Below are positions 55,365-64,000 of a DNA stretch of 64,000 nt, piece after piece. Position numbers and translations under genes: made by a program. This stretch comes from Verrucomicrobiia bacterium. GTDB taxonomy: Bacteria; Verrucomicrobiota; Verrucomicrobiia; Limisphaerales; Fontisphaeraceae. The notes under the pieces are model-generated. The model did no database searches. It saw only the letters and a program-made list of their open reading frames with translations, and was not told the DNA's origin. How positions within the stretch are numbered: the first letter of the stretch is position 1; every line of letters begins with the position of its first letter. The stretch is taken from contig JAOAIT010000028.1 in assembly GCA_026414565.1 (NCBI GenBank), positions 46,263-110,262 of the forward strand, read 5' to 3'.

Positions 55365-58300
55365 ATGCGCAGAAGTTTCGTCACCATGAAGTCGCGCGCC
55401 GCCGGGCTGCTGGCAGGCGTGATGGTTGCCAGCCAGCTTTGGGGCCAGCAGGCGGTGTTTGAGAACAACAGCGACACCACCTATCTCACCGTCAGCCCCC
55501 AGGTGGCGGCCACCACCTTTATCAACAGCGCGCTGTTTGCCGTGGGGGCCGCCACTGGTTACAGTGCTTATGATTTGCCCTTCGACACGCTGTACACGCT
55601 TTATTTCACCAATAAATCCAGCGGGCGAATGGAGGGATATCCGGGTTTCCGGCTGGACTTCAGCACCAACACCAGCGCGGCGGTGATTGAGCGGTTTCCG
55701 GCGGCGGTGATTCACAATCAGGGCAAAATTTATGCGTCCACGCGGTTGGAGCTCTGGGCCACCAACATTGTCAGCCCCGGCTCGTTGAGCGTGGGCATCG
55801 AGGGCCTGCTGCGCGTGGTGGGCCGGAACGTCAATCTATCCCGCAGCTTCATCCGGGTGGGAGGGGATCCCGAGTATTTGGAAACGGATTCGACTCTCAG
55901 TCTCGCCAACGGTTACATCAACCCCCGGGGGGTCACCGATGCCTACTGGGGGGTGGGGCGGGATGGCACGCTGAGCGGGAGCAACGGCACGGCGTTGAAT
56001 CTGCCCTTCCTGCGGCAGTTGAATTTTGCCACGCCCTCGGCGGGGACGCCCAGTCATCAGGTATTGCAGTTGTCGCCGCTGGGCCGCAACCGGCTGCTAA
56101 CCAATTCCGTCAGCCTGCCTTCTTTCTTGGGCAGCTCCTATGGACAATACGATGCCTTTGTGCTGAGCAATCGGGTGGGCTTGACCAGCGCGGTGATTCA
56201 GGCGGTGTTTATCCCCACCAACAACCTGGCCTGGGCCAACGGTATTGTGCCCACGGTGCGTTTCATGGGCGGAGTCGGGCAGAGTGCTCCGGCGGTGGAG
56301 CTGCGCGCGACGTATTTTGATCCGGTGGCGCAAGCCAGCCGGCAGTTGACGTTGTATCTGGCGGATTACTCGATGCAACTGACGAATTTCGCCCTGCAGA
56401 CAGGCTATGACCGCAAGGCGTATCTGGCGGACGGCACCCTTTCGCCCACCGGGACGCGGCGGCCGAACAATTACGAGCTGACTTATGAGCCGCCGTTGGT
56501 GTGGAGTGTTTCCACCGGGCCTAATCTGGCCTACAGCAACGTGACGTTTTATCCGCCGGGCGCCATGACCAACCGGGCGACCTATCGTTATGCAGCTTAC
56601 AGCGCCTTGATTAATGCCACCAACGACGGACTGGGCCTGGGGAGGCTCATGCCCCTGCGATATACCAATCCCACCAATGCCACCGGGCGGCTGGAGATTC
56701 AGGCGGACACACTGGATTTGCGGCAGGCGCGCATCCACGCGGACAATGTGGTGAGCATTGTGGCGTCCAATCTGGTGGGCAACACGCTGTCCTCGGTGGA
56801 CGCGCCCATCCTGAAGTATGACATTGGCACGACGCAGAGCGTGTTGCGCATTTCGAATCTGGTGTCGAGTGCGTACAATCGCTTATGGGGGCAGATTTCG
56901 GTGTGGAGCGCGGTGTGGTCGGTGAATTACACCAATCAGAACCTGGCCGGCAACTGGGAGACCAACGAGCTGGAGTATCATGTGATGTTTGTGGACTTTG
57001 AGTTTTATCCCAGCATTCCGGTGGATTTGTGGGAGCTGACGGCGCGGGCCACGAATGTGGTGATTGCCGATGCGGTGACGGCCAGCTCCGCGCTCAAAGT
57101 GGATGCGGAATCCCTGACGGTGACCGGCGATGCGCTGCGGCAGGCCTCGCTGGTGCTGCCCGCGCTTACGGCGTGGGGGCCGGAGGCGTTCCCGCGGTTG
57201 AAGCACCTGACCAATGACGGCAACATTTTGATTTCGCAAGCGGCGGATTTTTCGACGCGCCTGCCGACGAATAATATCTACGGCCAGCCCACGGTGGTGG
57301 AGGTGCCGTATTTGAACTTCATCAACCGGGGCAATCTCACAGGGGCATCGCATCGGGTCTATGCCACCAACCTGGTGAACAGCGGCACCTTGATGGCCTC
57401 GGCGGGGGGCATTCAGCTTCGACTGACCAACGGGACCCTGGCGGGGGGCTGGATGAGTTCGCGCGCGGATGTGGACATTCAGGCGGCGAATTTAACGGCT
57501 GTTGGCTCGGCGATGAGCGCCGGGGGTGCATTGCTGTTGGATGTGACCAACTCGCTCACCGACGGCGGGCCGGGGGCGTTGAATGACTGGAGCGTAAGCG
57601 GCGGTTTCACGCTTTTACGGCGGCCGCGGACGGCCAGTCTGCTGGGCACACGGATCACCTCCCACGCGGCCTTCAACACGCTGGTGCGGCATGTATGGGC
57701 CGGGCGCAACCTGGGGGCCACGCCGGCCGGCTTTACGAACAATGCGGCGCTGGGGCAACTGGTGCTGGACGGGGCGGATTTGGCGTTGTTCGAGTTTGCC
57801 GGCGCGGGCACCAATGATGCGTTGTATGTGGATTATCTGGAGTTTCGCGGGTTTGCCACGAACGTGGCGACGGCGCTGCAGATTGCGCCCAACCTGACGA
57901 TTTATTTTGCCAACGCCAACCTGTCGCCGGACAAGCTGAACGGGGCGCTGGGCGGGCGGCTGCAATGGGTGTATCAGTACACCGGGGCGTTCAGCTCCAC
58001 CAATCTGGTGGTGGATGGACGCACCATCACGCTCAATGCGGCGCTGCTGCAGAGCATGTTCTCGGATTTGGACGCGGACGGCATCCCGAACAAGCTGGAT
58101 CCCACGCCGTTTTTGAGCGGGCGGGATTTGGACTTCCGGGTGGCGTTTGTGCGCACGCCGGCGCTGCAGGCGCAGCTCTCCTGGATGGCCATCCGGTATT
58201 CCACCAGCCTGGTGGAGTACACGACAAATTTGACGTCCGGGCCGTGGCTGCCGCTGACCTCCATAACGCAAGGGGCGCAAAACGGGCGGCTGACGGTGCT

Positions 58301-58376
58301 GGATCCGGTGCGGCCGGGGGCGCCGCGGTATTACCGGGTGCGGGTGGAGCCGTACATTGGATTGATACAACCTTGA
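55365..58376 (+). CDS. Large exported protein, beta-helix-like, with calcium-binding motif and shared C-terminal module
   Basis: 1003 residues. Signal peptide after a basic start (SRAAGLLAGVMVASQLWGQQ). The long middle has short strand-rich segments with many Asn, Thr and Val, such as YATNLVNSGTLMASAGGIQL and ADVDIQAANLTAVGSAM, which suggest a right-handed beta-helix or filamentous surface protein. Near the C-terminus is FSDLDADGIPNKLDPTPF, a thrombospondin-type-3-like calcium loop. The last 75 residues form the shared module (AIRYSTSLVEYTTNLTSGPW ... RYYRVRVEP). Starts 12 nt after its neighbour. ATG 55386 is another possible start. Function unknown, probably surface structure. Confidence 0.77.
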   Translation: MRRSFVTMKSRAAGLLAGVMVASQLWGQQAVFENNSDTTYLTVSPQVAATTFINSALFAVGAATGYSAYDLPFDTLYTLYFTNKSSGRMEGYPGFRLDFSTNTSAAVIERFPAAVIHNQGKIYASTRLELWATNIVSPGSLSVGIEGLLRVVGRNVNLSRSFIRVGGDPEYLETDSTLSLANGYINPRGVTDAYWGVGRDGTLSGSNGTALNLPFLRQLNFATPSAGTPSHQVLQLSPLGRNRLLTNSVSLPSFLGSSYGQYDAFVLSNRVGLTSAVIQAVFIPTNNLAWANGIVPTVRFMGGVGQSAPAVELRATYFDPVAQASRQLTLYLADYSMQLTNFALQTGYDRKAYLADGTLSPTGTRRPNNYELTYEPPLVWSVSTGPNLAYSNVTFYPPGAMTNRATYRYAAYSALINATNDGLGLGRLMPLRYTNPTNATGRLEIQADTLDLRQARIHADNVVSIVASNLVGNTLSSVDAPILKYDIGTTQSVLRISNLVSSAYNRLWGQISVWSAVWSVNYTNQNLAGNWETNELEYHVMFVDFEFYPSIPVDLWELTARATNVVIADAVTASSALKVDAESLTVTGDALRQASLVLPALTAWGPEAFPRLKHLTNDGNILISQAADFSTRLPTNNIYGQPTVVEVPYLNFINRGNLTGASHRVYATNLVNSGTLMASAGGIQLRLTNGTLAGGWMSSRADVDIQAANLTAVGSAMSAGGALLLDVTNSLTDGGPGALNDWSVSGGFTLLRRPRTASLLGTRITSHAAFNTLVRHVWAGRNLGATPAGFTNNAALGQLVLDGADLALFEFAGAGTNDALYVDYLEFRGFATNVATALQIAPNLTIYFANANLSPDKLNGALGGRLQWVYQYTGAFSSTNLVVDGRTITLNAALLQSMFSDLDADGIPNKLDPTPFLSGRDLDFRVAFVRTPALQAQLSWMAIRYSTSLVEYTTNLTSGPWLPLTSITQGAQNGRLTVLDPVRPGAPRYYRVRVEPYIGLIQP

Positions 58377-58400
58377 GCCGGGGCGAGGATCGGCCATGTC

Positions 58401-61400
58401 ATGAGGCGCATGTTAAGCAGTTTCGTCAAGGCAGCCGTGGGCGGGGCGTTGTGGGCCGGGCTGGCGGGGGTGTCCTTGTGGGGGCAGTCGGCCAACCTGC
58501 TGGTGACCATGAGCGGCAGCCCCAACGCGTTGGTGTTGGGGGGCAATGTCACCTATACCATGGTGGTTTCCAACATCGGCCCCAATACGGCCAGCGATGT
58601 GCGGCTGACGAATTTTCTGCCGGCGGGTTTTACCTTCGTCAGCGCCAATGCTTCCGTTTCCGGGGCGGCGATGGTTACCAATGCGGTTATGGGTTTCACC
58701 AACAAGCTGTGGCGGTACAACCAGAACGGGCAGGACCTGGGCACGAGCTGGCGGGAGGTGGGGTACGATGATACAAGCTGGCCGACGGGCTACGGGGCCT
58801 TTGCCAATGAGAGCGGTTACAGCAACACGTGGCAGGTGCCCACGAATACCTGGCTGCAGTTGGACGCCAATGGCAGCCGGATCCTGACGTATTATTTCCG
58901 CACCACCTTCGTGGTAACCAACCTGTTAAACAACCCCTCGCTTTTCCTGCGTTACCAGTTGGATGACGGCATGGTGGTGTATTTGAACGGGGTGGAAATC
59001 TGGCGCACCAATCTGCCCACCGGAGAGATTACGTACAGCACCGGGGCCTTGTCGGCGCACACGGAAAATGTGTTGAATTCCACCAACGTGGCGGTGACCA
59101 ACCTGGTGGCGGGGACCAACCTGCTGGCGGTGGAGGTGCACCAGCAGAGCGCGACCAGCAGCGACATTTATTTCGGGATGTCGGTGGATTTGATTGGGCT
59201 GAGCGGCGCGGCCGCCACCTATCAGGTGCAGGGGAGCAATGTCGTCTTCAGCGTGGCCAGTCTGCCGGCCGGGGGGACGATGACCGCCACGGTGGTGGCG
59301 CGGGCGGGCACGCTGGGCCAAAACACCGTGCGGGCCACCGGCGGCAGCAGCACGGCGGACCCGGCCCCGGGCAACAACACGGCCACGGTGGTCACGCTGG
59401 TGAATCCGCCACCCTCGGCCAATCTGGCGCTGACGCTGACGGACTTTCCGGATCCGATTCAGGTGGGGAATTTGCTGACCTACACGCTGATGGTGTCCAA
59501 TGCGGGGACGATTTGGGCCACCAACACCTGGTTGACCAATACCCTGCCGTCCGGGGTGGAGTTTGTGTCGGCCACCATTTCCAACGCGGGGCTGGTGACG
59601 CAGTATATGACGCTGGTCAGCTTCAGCAATACGTGGGCTTACAACCAGTCCAACGTGGCGTTGGGGGTGGCGTGGAAGGAAATCGCCTACGATTATTCCT
59701 CCTGGCCGGTGGGGGAGGCGGTGCTGGCCTATGAGACGGATCCCCTGCCGCTGCCGGTGTTGACCCAGCTCAATCTCACCAATGAACTGGGGCGCATTCC
59801 CACGTATTATTTCCGCAGCACTTTTGATTACCAGGGGCCGCCGACGAATTTGCTGCGGTTGCGGCTGCTGGTGGACGATGGGGCGGTGGTGTATTTGAAC
59901 GGGCAGGAGATTTACCGGACCACCAACATGCCGAGCGGGGCGATCGGCTTTTTGACGCTGGCCACCAGCGCGGCCACGGAAGGGGTGTTGGTGGAGCCGG
60001 TGGTGGCGGTGAGCAACCTGCTGGCGGGCACGAATTATCTGGCGGTGGAGGTGCATCAGAACAGCACCAACAGCAGCGATGTGGCGTTTGCCCTGCAGGT
60101 GGAGGAGGCGCGGGTTTCCCGCGGGGCTTATGTGGTGCGGGAGCCGGAGGTGATTTTTGAGCTGGGGAATTTGCCGGCCTACAATGCGGCCTTCATCTGG
60201 CTGACGGTGCGGCCGAATCAGGCGGGCTTTATCACCAATTATGCCAGTGTGCTGGCGGAGACGTACGACAATAATTTGACCAACAACAGCGCCTGGGTTT
60301 CGACGCGCATCTCCGCCACGCCGGTGGGGGCGGATTTGTCTGTCACGGTCACGGACACACCGGATCCGGTGATTCAGGGGCAGCCGTTGACCTATCAAAT
60401 CACGGTGCGCAACGCCGGGCCGTCGGCGGCGGACAACACGCGGGTGACCAATGTGTTTTATCCGGGCGTGCAACTGGTGAGCCTGGGGCCGGGGTGCGGC
60501 ATTGAAGGCTCGGCGATTGTGTGTGATTTGGGGCGGGTGGCGAGCAACGGGCAGGCCACGGCGACTTTCGTCGTGCGGCCGAATCAGGTGGGGGTGGTGT
60601 CCAACGTCGTGGTGGTCGGGTCGGACGAAGTGGACGCCAACCAGACGAACAACGTGGCGGCCGCGGTGACGGTGGTGGAGACCTCCTATCGGGCGGATTT
60701 AAGCCTGACGATGGTGGATGCGCCGGATCCGGTGATTGCGGGGGAAAGGTTCACCAATTTCCTCACCGTGGCCAATGCAGGGTTGTCCAACGCGCCGGCG
60801 GTCATCGTGACCAACCGCTGGTTTGGGCCGGCGCAGGTGCAGGCGGTGCGGCTGCCGCCGGGGGCGGTGTATCAGGATTTGGGCGGGGGGGTGCTGGTGT
60901 TTCATCTGGGGGTGGTGCCGGTGGGGAGCAACGTGACGGTGGCGGTGGAGGCGCTGGCGTTGAGCGTGGGCGCGGTGACGAATCTGGCCAGCGTGAGCAC
61001 GCCGATCCTGGATCCCAATCTCGCGAACAATTCAGCCGTGGGGAGCACGCGCATCAATCCCACGCCGGTGGTGGATTTGGTGACGGCGGTGCGGACGGTG
61101 CCGGCGGTGCCGTATGGGGGATTCCCCATGCTGTATGAGCTGACGGTGGCGAATGCGGGGACGTTGAACGCCACGGGGGTGATTGTGACCAACTGGCTGC
61201 CGCCGGAGGTAACGGTGGTGGGGGTGACCAATGGGCACGGGACGGTGACGAATACCGGCAATGTCTGGGTGTTTGGCCTGGGCAGCCTGCCGATTGGCGG
61301 CTCGGCCACGGTGCTGGTGCAGGTGGTGACGCCGCCCTCGGGCACGTTGACCAACCGGGCTTATGCGGTGAGCGCGCAGAATGATTACAATTTGAGCGAC

Positions 61401-63968
61401 AACCTGGCGGTGTTGGAGACGGTGGTGGTACCGGGGACGGCGGCGGATATTGCGCTGCAGATGACGGTAACGCCCAGCAACGCCTATGCGGGACAGGAAG
61501 TTTCGTTGCGGCTGACGGTGTTGAATAATGGCCCGCAGACAGCGACGGGCATTGTGATCACCAACTGGCTGCCGCCGCAGGTGCAGTACCTGCGGGGCAA
61601 TGTGACGGCGGGGTCGTTTATGAGCAGCAGCAACGCCCAGGTCATCATGGTGCCGTCGCTGGCCAATGGAGCCTCCATGAATGCTGTTATCGTGGTCAAA
61701 CCGCTGGGCAATGGCGGGCTGCTGACCAACCGGACGGTGGCTGTGACGGCCACGGCGGATCCGACGCCCAATGAGGTGGCCACGGTGTTGCGGGTGGCCC
61801 CGGCGGCCGATGTGCGGGTGGGGGTGACCGCGCCCACGGAGCTGGTGGCGGCCGGGTCGGTGGTGACCTACAGCGTGGCAGCTCAAAATGCCGGGCCTTC
61901 AACGGCGTCCAATGCCACCGTGTTTTGTTACCTGCCGGTGGGGGCGCAATTTCAAGGGGCATTTCCCAGCCAGGGCAGCACCGCGGTTTCCAACGGGGTG
62001 GTGTTGTGGGCGGTGGGCAATCTGGCGGCGGGCCAGACGGCCAGCCTGGAGGTGGACTTTTTGCCGGGCGGGGGCACGCTGGCGGTGGGCACGGTGGGCA
62101 TCACGGCGCCGGCGTATGATCCGGTGACGACGAACAACACCGTGACGGTGATCACGCCCATTTTGCAGGGGGTGGGCGGCGGCGAGCTGGTCATTACCCC
62201 CACCACCAATATCAATTCGCTGGTGGCCGCGCTGACGGGGGGCGCCACGGGCATTCAGGTCAAGCGGGCGGTCCTGCAGGCGCATCGCCGCGGGCAGCGA
62301 ATGACGACGGGGTTGTTCACTTCGGCCAACATCTTTGGCAGCGGGCAGGCGTTGTCGGGGGTGGCGTTGAGCACCGGCAATGTGGCCGATTACGGCAGCG
62401 GGCCGAATACCGATACCGGGCGGACGACGGCTTATGGGGTGCAGGCCACGGAGGAGCAGGAGCGGCTGCTGGATCCGATCACCGCCTCGGAGGAGGAATC
62501 CTATACGCATTATGATGTCACGCAGTTGGATGTCTATTTTGAGTTCCTGCCGGGTTATGACCGGGTGACGTTCAAGGTCATGTTTGGCTCGGAGGAATTC
62601 CCGGAGTATGTGGAATCGCCGTGGATTGACGGCTTTGGCATTTATCTGGATGGAGAGAACATCGCGTTTGCGGGCGGGATGCCGGTGAACATCCGGCATC
62701 CGGCGATGAAAGCCGTGGCGGGGACCGAGCTGGACGGGGTCATCATGATTGGGGAGACCAACCCGGTGATGGTGTTTACCGCGCCGGTGAATCCGGAGCT
62801 GACGGAACACCGGCTGACGTTCATTGTGGCCGACACCAGCGACGAGTTGTTGGATACCACCGTATATGTGGCGGGTCTGGGCGGCTCGCTGGGGGCGGTG
62901 GCGGATGTGGGGATTAGCGGGACGGTGGCGCCGGACACGGCGCTGGTGGGGCAGCCGTTCACTTACACGTTGCAGGTGACCAATGCCGGGCCGGAGGTGG
63001 CCTCCAACACGGTGGTGCGGGCGATGCTGCCGCAGGCCTTCAGCAACCTCACCCTGAGCGTGTCCACGGGCACTTATACCGTGGCGGGCGGTTGGCTGAC
63101 GTGGCAGGTGGGCCACCTGGCCCGGCGGGGCAGCGCCCAGGCCACGTTGCGGGCGGTCTCGACGATGGAGGCACGGCTGACACTGGCCTTCAGCGTGCGC
63201 TCGGCGATGAGCGATTTGAACGTGAGCAACAATGTGGTGCGGCTTTCCAGCTCGGCGGTGATGCCGGGCAGTTATTTCAATCCGGCGGAGATTATCATTC
63301 GGGATGGCGCAGCGGCGCTGCCGTATCCCTCCACCATCCAGGTGTCTGGGCTGACGGGGGTGGTGGACAAGGTGTACGTGACGTTGTTGGATGTGCATCA
63401 CACCTTCCCGGCGGATATTCAGGCGCTGCTGGTCTCGCCGGAGGGGCGGCAGGTTTTGTTGATGGCCGGGGCGGGCGGCGGCTACGACGCGGAGGGATTG
63501 TCGCTGCAATTTGCGGATGACGCGCCGGCGGCGCTGCCGTTGGATCAGCCGTTAAATACGGGAGCCTACCGGCCGGGCAATCTGGCGCCCACCAACCGTT
63601 TCCCCGGCACGGGCTTTATTGTGCAACCGCAATTTGCCACCTCGCTTGCGGCTTTGCGCCGGGGCAACCCGAACGGGAATTGGTCCTTGTTCATATATGA
63701 CAGCCAGGGCGGCGATAGCGGGGTGATCGCGGGCGGTTGGAATTTGCGCATCTTCACCGCGCCCGAGTTGAGCCTGGCGATTGCGGGGAGCAACCTGGTG
63801 ATTTCCTGGCACGACCTGCCAGGGTACACCCTGGAGGGCACGGCGGCGCTGACGGCGAATCCGCAATGGGTGCCGGTGACGGCGACGCCGGTGGTGCGCG
63901 AGGGGCGGCGGGTGGTGACCCTGCCGTTGAGCAGCGGATTGAAGTTTTTCCGGCTGCGCCAGCCCTGA
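58401..63968 (+). CDS. Giant exported DUF11-repeat protein with choice-of-anchor L, P-domain and C-terminal module
   Basis: 1855 residues. Signal peptide SFVKAAVGGALWAGLAGVSL. About eight DUF11 immunoglobulin-like repeats (for example VTVTDTPDPVIQGQPLTYQI, LQMTVTPSNAYAGQEVSLRL), the first two each interrupted by a similar insert of about 170 residues (nt about 58707-59215 and 59634-60115). After the seventh repeat comes a choice-of-anchor-L-like domain (nt about 62215-62880; TFKVMFGSEEFPEYVE), then one more DUF11. A proprotein-convertase P-like domain follows (nt about 63290-63750; VYVTLLDVHHTFPADIQALL), then the shared C-terminal module ending KFFRLRQP. It likely extends far from the cell as an adhesin or stalk. 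Last complete gene, 24 nt after its neighbour. Confidence 0.85.
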   Translation: MRRMLSSFVKAAVGGALWAGLAGVSLWGQSANLLVTMSGSPNALVLGGNVTYTMVVSNIGPNTASDVRLTNFLPAGFTFVSANASVSGAAMVTNAVMGFTNKLWRYNQNGQDLGTSWREVGYDDTSWPTGYGAFANESGYSNTWQVPTNTWLQLDANGSRILTYYFRTTFVVTNLLNNPSLFLRYQLDDGMVVYLNGVEIWRTNLPTGEITYSTGALSAHTENVLNSTNVAVTNLVAGTNLLAVEVHQQSATSSDIYFGMSVDLIGLSGAAATYQVQGSNVVFSVASLPAGGTMTATVVARAGTLGQNTVRATGGSSTADPAPGNNTATVVTLVNPPPSANLALTLTDFPDPIQVGNLLTYTLMVSNAGTIWATNTWLTNTLPSGVEFVSATISNAGLVTQYMTLVSFSNTWAYNQSNVALGVAWKEIAYDYSSWPVGEAVLAYETDPLPLPVLTQLNLTNELGRIPTYYFRSTFDYQGPPTNLLRLRLLVDDGAVVYLNGQEIYRTTNMPSGAIGFLTLATSAATEGVLVEPVVAVSNLLAGTNYLAVEVHQNSTNSSDVAFALQVEEARVSRGAYVVREPEVIFELGNLPAYNAAFIWLTVRPNQAGFITNYASVLAETYDNNLTNNSAWVSTRISATPVGADLSVTVTDTPDPVIQGQPLTYQITVRNAGPSAADNTRVTNVFYPGVQLVSLGPGCGIEGSAIVCDLGRVASNGQATATFVVRPNQVGVVSNVVVVGSDEVDANQTNNVAAAVTVVETSYRADLSLTMVDAPDPVIAGERFTNFLTVANAGLSNAPAVIVTNRWFGPAQVQAVRLPPGAVYQDLGGGVLVFHLGVVPVGSNVTVAVEALALSVGAVTNLASVSTPILDPNLANNSAVGSTRINPTPVVDLVTAVRTVPAVPYGGFPMLYELTVANAGTLNATGVIVTNWLPPEVTVVGVTNGHGTVTNTGNVWVFGLGSLPIGGSATVLVQVVTPPSGTLTNRAYAVSAQNDYNLSDNLAVLETVVVPGTAADIALQMTVTPSNAYAGQEVSLRLTVLNNGPQTATGIVITNWLPPQVQYLRGNVTAGSFMSSSNAQVIMVPSLANGASMNAVIVVKPLGNGGLLTNRTVAVTATADPTPNEVATVLRVAPAADVRVGVTAPTELVAAGSVVTYSVAAQNAGPSTASNATVFCYLPVGAQFQGAFPSQGSTAVSNGVVLWAVGNLAAGQTASLEVDFLPGGGTLAVGTVGITAPAYDPVTTNNTVTVITPILQGVGGGELVITPTTNINSLVAALTGGATGIQVKRAVLQAHRRGQRMTTGLFTSANIFGSGQALSGVALSTGNVADYGSGPNTDTGRTTAYGVQATEEQERLLDPITASEEESYTHYDVTQLDVYFEFLPGYDRVTFKVMFGSEEFPEYVESPWIDGFGIYLDGENIAFAGGMPVNIRHPAMKAVAGTELDGVIMIGETNPVMVFTAPVNPELTEHRLTFIVADTSDELLDTTVYVAGLGGSLGAVADVGISGTVAPDTALVGQPFTYTLQVTNAGPEVASNTVVRAMLPQAFSNLTLSVSTGTYTVAGGWLTWQVGHLARRGSAQATLRAVSTMEARLTLAFSVRSAMSDLNVSNNVVRLSSSAVMPGSYFNPAEIIIRDGAAALPYPSTIQVSGLTGVVDKVYVTLLDVHHTFPADIQALLVSPEGRQVLLMAGAGGGYDAEGLSLQFADDAPAALPLDQPLNTGAYRPGNLAPTNRFPGTGFIVQPQFATSLAALRRGNPNGNWSLFIYDSQGGDSGVIAGGWNLRIFTAPELSLAIAGSNLVISWHDLPGYTLEGTAALTANPQWVPVTATPVVREGRRVVTLPLSSGLKFFRLRQP

Positions 63969-64000
63969 GGCCGGCGCAGCGGGGCGAGCAAGTAGTTGTA

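Overview
The window is high-GC bacterial chromosome with dense coding on both strands and no mobile element, CRISPR array, rRNA or tRNA that I can see. Several features point to Verrucomicrobiota, probably a Limisphaerales/Pedosphaera-type free-living heterotroph. These are a PilM / Amuc_1100-like / secretin operon of the kind known from Akkermansia, a PEP-CTERM exported protein, very large exported DUF11 proteins, a kinase-like domain fused to a formylglycine-generating-enzyme-like domain, and long GC-rich antisense frames. This placement is inference from protein families, not from a marker gene.

Layout. 1-2.5 kb (minus): the truncated kinase-like/FGE fusion. 2.8-8.5 kb (plus): an outer-membrane MetA-like protein, a TrpB2-type synthase, L-arabinose isomerase and GatB. 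8.5-10.2 kb (minus): a GIY-YIG nuclease and an ABC-2 permease. 10.4-16.1 kb: a P1B-4 metal ATPase, a Tat-exported sugar isomerase/epimerase-like protein (minus), and a TonB-like/ExbB/ExbD module. 16.1-20.9 kb (minus): a PAS protein, a beta-propeller-like exported protein, a sensor kinase and a small exported coiled-coil protein. 21.4-25.0 kb (plus): two pseudopilins, a PilX-like protein and an exported protein. 25.1-30.5 kb (minus): a three-gene signalling operon (sensor kinase, stand-alone receiver, hybrid kinase). 30.8-35.3 kb (plus): GlnRS, an MBL-fold hydrolase and a two-subunit class I fumarase. 35.5-36.9 kb: two exported proteins in a locally AT-richer stretch closed by a strong terminator. 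37-44 kb: an S4 RNA-binding protein, an esterase-like hydrolase, a metallophosphoesterase, an unknown exported protein (minus), a thioredoxin-like protein and a UDP-glucuronate decarboxylase-type epimerase.

44.2-51.0 kb carries four tightly packed genes: a PilM-PilN-like fusion, an Amuc_1100/PilO-like protein, an Amuc_1099-like protein and a secretin. They should build a trans-envelope pilus-like or secretion machine, and a terminator closes the set. After a stand-alone 5'-3' exonuclease gene, 52.0-64.0 kb holds four exported proteins with 12-24 nt between genes, ending in a 1855-residue DUF11 protein.

The most interesting signal is that the three large proteins of this last cluster, plus the propeller-like protein at 16.7-18.8 kb, end in a similar module of about 70 residues. 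It has a Trp 30-50 residues from the end and a terminal aromatic-aromatic-Arg motif. This is a candidate, possibly undescribed, C-terminal sorting or anchoring domain encoded beside a secretin operon. The cluster also holds a protein that looks like a matrixin protease whose zinc ligands have been lost.
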